This document shows, piece by piece, positions 58,831 to 64,000 of a stretch of DNA of 64,000 nucleotides (positions are counted from its first letter, which is position 1; each line of letters begins with the position of its first letter). Under the pieces are notes generated by a model. It was given only the letters and a program-made list of their open reading frames with translations, was not told where the DNA came from and searched no databases. The DNA comes from Planococcus sp. CPCC 101016. Its GTDB lineage: Bacteria; Bacillota; Bacilli; Bacillales_A; Planococcaceae. Location of the stretch: assembly GCF_007859295.1 (NCBI RefSeq), contig NZ_VOHB01000002.1, positions 186,001-250,000 on the forward strand, read 5' to 3'. Position numbers and translations under genes: made by a program.

Positions 58831-60891
58831 ATGAATAAAAATGAAAAAACTTATACCACCTCGGCAAACTTTATGCTGCATGGGGGAGACTACAACCCTG
58901 ACCAATGGTTAGACCACCCTGAAATTTTGGCGGAAGATCTGAAATTGATGAAGCTTTCAGGCAGCAACACGTTTTCGTTGGGCATCTTCGCCTGGAGCAC
59001 GCTTGAACCGGAAGAAGGCCAGTGCCACTTCGAGTGGTTGGACAACATCATCGAAAATATTCACAGCATTGGCGGACGCGTCATTTTAGCGACTCCAAGC
59101 GGGGCGCGTCCAGCCTGGATGTCGCAAAAATATCCGGAAGTATTGCGGGTCGACGAAGCGCGCGTCCAGCAATTGCATGGTGGCCGTCATAACCATTGCT
59201 TCACTTCACCGGTCTACCGCGAAAAAACGGCTCAGATGAACCGGCTGCTCGCGGAACGCTACGGCAAGCACCCCGCATTGCTGATGTGGCATATTTCCAA
59301 TGAGTACGGCGGCGAATGCCATTGCGATCGCTGCCAGGATGCTTTCAGAAATTGGCTGAAGGCGAAATACGCGGACGATTTGAAAGCTTTGAACGATTCC
59401 TGGTGGGGACCATTCTGGAGCCATACGTTCAGCGACTGGTCGCAAATCGAATCGCCGTCTCCGATCGGCGAGAGCATGGTTCACGGCCTGAATTTGGATT
59501 GGAAGCGCTTTGTGACAGATCAGACGATTTCTTTCTTTGAAAATGAAGTGACAGCGATCAGGGAGCTGACGCCGGAGATTCCGATTACCACCAATTTCAT
59601 GGCAGACACGCATGATTTGATTCCTTTCCAAAGTTTGGATTACAGCAAATTCGCCAAGCACTTGGACGTCATCAGTTGGGACGCATACCCGGCTTGGCAT
59701 AACGACTGGGAAACGACGGCAAATCTCGCGATGAAAGTCGGCTTTATCAACGATTTATATCGGAGTTTGAAGCAACAGCCGTTTTTGCTGATGGAATCCA
59801 CGCCAAGCGCTGTCAACTGGCATAAGGTCAACAAAGCTAAACGACCGGGCATGCATTTGCTGTCTTCAATGCAGATGGTGGCTCATGGTTCAGACAGTAT
59901 CCTGTATTTCCAATGGCGGAAATCGCGCGGTTCTTCGGAAAAATTTCACGGAGCGGTCGTCGATCATGACAACAGCGCGGAAAACCGCGTCTTTAAAGAA
60001 GTATCCAAAGTCGGCGAGACCTTAGGCAAGCTGTCCCCAGTGGTCGGAACCAATCGCCCGGCAGACGTCGCCATTCTGTACGACTGGGAAAGCAACTGGG
60101 CGCTCAACCATGCCCAAGGCTACGGAACCGAGACGAAGTCTTATCCGCAAACTTTGCAGGAGCATTACCGGACATTCTGGGAGCAAGATATCCCGGTCGA
60201 TGTCATTACAAAAGAACAGGATTTCACGGGTTATAAATTGCTCGTAGTACCAATGCTGTACTTGGCAAGCGAAGAGACGATTGCCCGATTGAAGCGCTTT
60301 GTGGCAGACGGCGGCACCGTGGTGATGACTTATATCAGCGGCGTCGTCAACGAGTATGACCTAACGTATTTAGGCGGCTGGCACCAAGATCTGCAGGATG
60401 TATTCGGCATCAACCCGGTTGAAACCGATACGCTGTATTCAAGCGATCGGAATGCGGTCCATTACGGCGGGCGTTCCTACGAACTGACGGACTACGCGAC
60501 AGTTTTGGTAAATCGGTCGGCGGATGTGGTCGGGACTTACGAACAGGATTTTTATGCTGAGACTCCAGCCGTGACAAGCAACCGTTATAAAAAAGGGCAG
60601 GCGTATTATATTGGCGGCCGTTTGGAGGAGCAGTTCCACCGCGATTTCTATCAAGGAATGATCAATGAATTGTCGCTTCAACCGGTGTTTCGTGTTGCGC
60701 ACGGTCCGGGTGTTTCGGTCCAAGTACGCCAGGATGCAGATGCCAATTATGCGTTCGTCATGAATTTCACGGAACAAGAGCAAACTGTATCGATCGATTC
60801 GTCAGCGAAAGACTTGCTGACGGGTGAGGATCTATCAGGCGAGTTGGCATTGGCGAAATATGAAGTGCGGATTTTGGCGGTCAATAGTTGA
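58831..60891 (+). CDS. ganA: GH42 beta-galactosidase
   Basis: A 686-residue cytoplasmic enzyme of glycoside hydrolase family 42. The acid/base is E158 in WHISNEYGGEC and the nucleophile E322 in LLMESTPSAVN. The zinc site cysteines are C123, C163, C165 and C168. A barrel (1-400), a trimerisation domain (about 400-600) and a small C-terminal beta domain follow the family pattern. It cleaves beta-1,4-galactobiose and longer fragments imported by GanSPQ. GGAAGGAG precedes the ATG. It is the last gene before a repeat region. Confidence 0.93.
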   Translation: MNKNEKTYTTSANFMLHGGDYNPDQWLDHPEILAEDLKLMKLSGSNTFSLGIFAWSTLEPEEGQCHFEWLDNIIENIHSIGGRVILATPSGARPAWMSQKYPEVLRVDEARVQQLHGGRHNHCFTSPVYREKTAQMNRLLAERYGKHPALLMWHISNEYGGECHCDRCQDAFRNWLKAKYADDLKALNDSWWGPFWSHTFSDWSQIESPSPIGESMVHGLNLDWKRFVTDQTISFFENEVTAIRELTPEIPITTNFMADTHDLIPFQSLDYSKFAKHLDVISWDAYPAWHNDWETTANLAMKVGFINDLYRSLKQQPFLLMESTPSAVNWHKVNKAKRPGMHLLSSMQMVAHGSDSILYFQWRKSRGSSEKFHGAVVDHDNSAENRVFKEVSKVGETLGKLSPVVGTNRPADVAILYDWESNWALNHAQGYGTETKSYPQTLQEHYRTFWEQDIPVDVITKEQDFTGYKLLVVPMLYLASEETIARLKRFVADGGTVVMTYISGVVNEYDLTYLGGWHQDLQDVFGINPVETDTLYSSDRNAVHYGGRSYELTDYATVLVNRSADVVGTYEQDFYAETPAVTSNRYKKGQAYYIGGRLEEQFHRDFYQGMINELSLQPVFRVAHGPGVSVQVRQDADANYAFVMNFTEQEQTVSIDSSAKDLLTGEDLSGELALAKYEVRILAVNS

Positions 60892-60940
60892 GGAAGAGGG
60901 TTTTATTGCTGGAAAATGAGGTTTTTTAATAAAAAGACCC

Positions 60941-61060
60941 TTTGGAAAGTATTTGGACTGCTTTGGAAAGTAAGAAAGCGGTTTTGGAAAGTATTTCGCA
61001 TGAAACAGAAAGTATTTAGAGTTTTATAGAACGTATGTCCAATTGTCTGGGAATTAGTGT
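60941..61060. repeat. Five tandem units with exact 21-nt period plus conserved tail
   Basis: Units start at 60941, 60962, 60983, 61004 and 61025. The first three begin TTTGGAAAGTA; the last two are degenerate (AACAGAAAGTA, TATAGAACGTA). The tail TGTCCAATTGTCTGGGAAT follows. The block at 63371 has the same period and a tail matching it at all but two positions. Confidence 0.85.
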
Positions 61061-61120
61061 TGTGATAACAACTGAAATACAGAATGTAATTATAGAAAAT
61101 CTCTTATATAACTGTCACTG

Positions 61121-61163
61121 GCACCCGTTCTTAATAGGTAATCTGTTAAGCGGGTGCTTTTTG
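61121..61163 (+). terminator. Terminator between ganA and ganB
   Basis: GCACCCG / CGGGTGC stem, extended by TTAA pairs with a bulge, and a T5 tail. It suggests that ganB has its own transcript or relies on read-through. Confidence 0.75.
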
Positions 61164-61190
61164 AAAAAGTTTACCTGTTCCCGGTTATAA

Positions 61191-63230
<2,040 letters not shown>

Positions 63231-63370
63231 ATGAAAGTCCAATACGGAAATTGGAGAGCGAGTGTCGGGAGTGAGCGGGTTTTGCTCACGGACAGAGGCA
63301 GTTTGCCTGGGCAAACTGTTTCCATTTAGTTTTAGTTGTGGAAATTGAGTTTGGCTGGTAAAAGGGATTG

Positions 63371-63470
63371 TTTGGACAGTAATCAAGCTCTTTTGGACAG
63401 TATTCGGCGCCGAATGGACTGTATTTTGGTCAACTTGGACTGTATATCCAATTTTCTGGGAATATCAGCA
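63371..63470. repeat. Four tandem units with exact 21-nt period plus conserved tail
   Basis: Units start at 63371, 63392, 63413 and 63434: TTTGGACAGTA twice, then AATGGACTGTA and CTTGGACTGTA. The tail TATCCAATTTTCTGGGAAT follows, matching the tail of the block at 60941. The flanking 63231-63360 holds no gene; a partial inverted pair GTTTTGCTC / CAGTTTGCC lies there. Confidence 0.85.
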
Positions 63471-63523
63471 GCCAGAACATCTGATTTTCTCAATTAATCT
63501 TTATAAAAACTTCATAAATAAAG

Positions 63524-63553
63524 AAAAAACCGCCCATTGGCGGTTTTTTTATA
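63524..63553. terminator. Terminator of the aldo/keto reductase gene
   Basis: AAAACCGCC / GGCGGTTTT stem, four-base loop, A and T runs on each side. Confidence 0.85.
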
Positions 63554-64000
63554 TCACGTTGCGCGAACATCTTCAAAAGCATCAAGCTTTTGAACGTCCT
63601 CTGGAGAAATAATAAAGTCCAGTTGGCTGTTTTCGATGATGCGTTCTTCATTTGTTGATTTGGGAAGCGGCAATGTGCCATGCTCCAGGCAATAACGGAT
63701 ACATAATTGAGCAGGCGTTACGCCGTATTTTTCAGCCATTTCCTTGATTTCAGGACTGCTCAAGATCTGACCGGTTGCAAGCGGTGAATAGGCTTCTACC
63801 ACAATGTTATGTTGTTTGCAGAATTGCAGCAGGCTCTGTTGGTCGCGGCCGATATAGAACGGAATCTGGTTGGCCATCGGCACGATGTCGCAGGCGTCGA
63901 GAAGTGCTTGAATATCACTTTCCGAAAAGTTAGAGACGCCGATTGCGCGGATTTTGCCGTCTTTATATAGCTTTTCCATCGCTTTCCACGATTCGATATT
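63554..64000 (-). CDS. Aldo/keto reductase, N-terminus cut off by the window
   Basis: The frame is open to the right edge; 148 codons are visible. It contains SWKAMEKLYKDGKIRAIGVSNF, noted here by its ends, then the NQIPFYIG strand, VEAYSPLATGQIL and the cofactor-binding LPLPKSTNEERIIENSQL, which sets the NADP phosphate site (K-S-x-x-x-R pattern). The family reduces aldehydes and ketones. The catalytic Tyr and Lys would lie in the missing N-terminal half. It ends at a strong hairpin. Confidence 0.9.
   Translation of the reverse strand, partial: NIESWKAMEKLYKDGKIRAIGVSNFSESDIQALLDACDIVPMANQIPFYIGRDQQSLLQFCKQHNIVVEAYSPLATGQILSSPEIKEMAEKYGVTPAQLCIRYCLEHGTLPLPKSTNEERIIENSQLDFIISPEDVQKLDAFEDVRAT

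Overview
The window comes from a low-to-moderate-GC Gram-positive bacterium of the Bacillales, most likely Planococcaceae (Planococcus or Planomicrobium type). I infer this from gene families rather than from a marker gene. The support is a CwlO-type wall hydrolase, OhrR/Ohr, RibT, fused PabB-PabC, GutM/SrlAEB, NasB/NasC, the ganRSPQAB galactan locus, strong AGGAGG ribosome sites, sigma-A promoters, cre boxes and U-tailed hairpin terminators. There is no rRNA, tRNA, CRISPR, integrase or transposase gene.

Layout. 1-3.2 kb: a truncated CwlO/PcsB-like gene, a universal stress protein, a remnant of a ba3-type oxidase subunit and an ICMT-like methyltransferase. 3.3-6.6 kb: peroxide defence (ohr, ohrR, glutathione peroxidase), then a small alarmone synthetase and a TetR regulator behind three identical palindromes. 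6.6-9 kb: an MFS transporter and a PAS-STAS stressosome-like protein. 9.2-14.1 kb: a class I ribonucleotide reductase operon (thioesterase, large subunit, small subunit, flavodoxin) behind a promoter, two NrdR-like boxes, a cobalamin riboswitch and a terminator. 14.5-19.5 kb: DUF1259-like protein, RibT, PabA/PabBC, an SDR and an Asp/Glu racemase relative. 19.9-24.3 kb: TetR, a BCCT transporter and a CocE/NonD hydrolase. 24.5-25.4 kb: a FusB-type EF-G-binding protein with a candidate leader peptide.

25.6-37.3 kb is the most interesting part. A glucitol-type PTS operon (gutM-srlA-srlE-srlB) ends in a SAF-domain NAD(P) oxidoreductase instead of sorbitol-6-phosphate dehydrogenase. It is followed by an acetoin/2-oxoacid-type dehydrogenase complex (E1alpha, E1beta, E2, E3), a SorC-type regulator and an FAH-family enzyme. 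The two operon promoters carry nearly the same roughly 30-bp element just after the -10 box. This suggests one regulon for uptake and oxidative cleavage of an unidentified polyol.

38-40 kb: a translationally coupled alkylation-repair operon (adaA-alkA-ogt). 40-46 kb: assimilatory nitrate uptake and reduction (narK-like, nasB, nasC). 46.3-48.6 kb: a sortase with an extra C-terminal FN3-like domain and its probable substrate, an MPATG-anchored protein. 48.8-53.8 kb: alpha/beta hydrolase, amidohydrolase, M42 peptidase and an orphan peptide-binding lipoprotein. 54-63.2 kb: the galactan system (LacI regulator, ABC importer, GH42 beta-galactosidase, GH53 endo-galactanase), with recognisable operators and a cre site. 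The window ends inside an aldo/keto reductase gene.

Non-coding structure is unusually rich. There are three helically phased intergenic repeat blocks (exact periods of 20, 21 and 21 nt), two identical 118-bp tandem copies of a structured repeat, and a roughly 340-bp segment flanked by two near-identical copies of a terminator hairpin.
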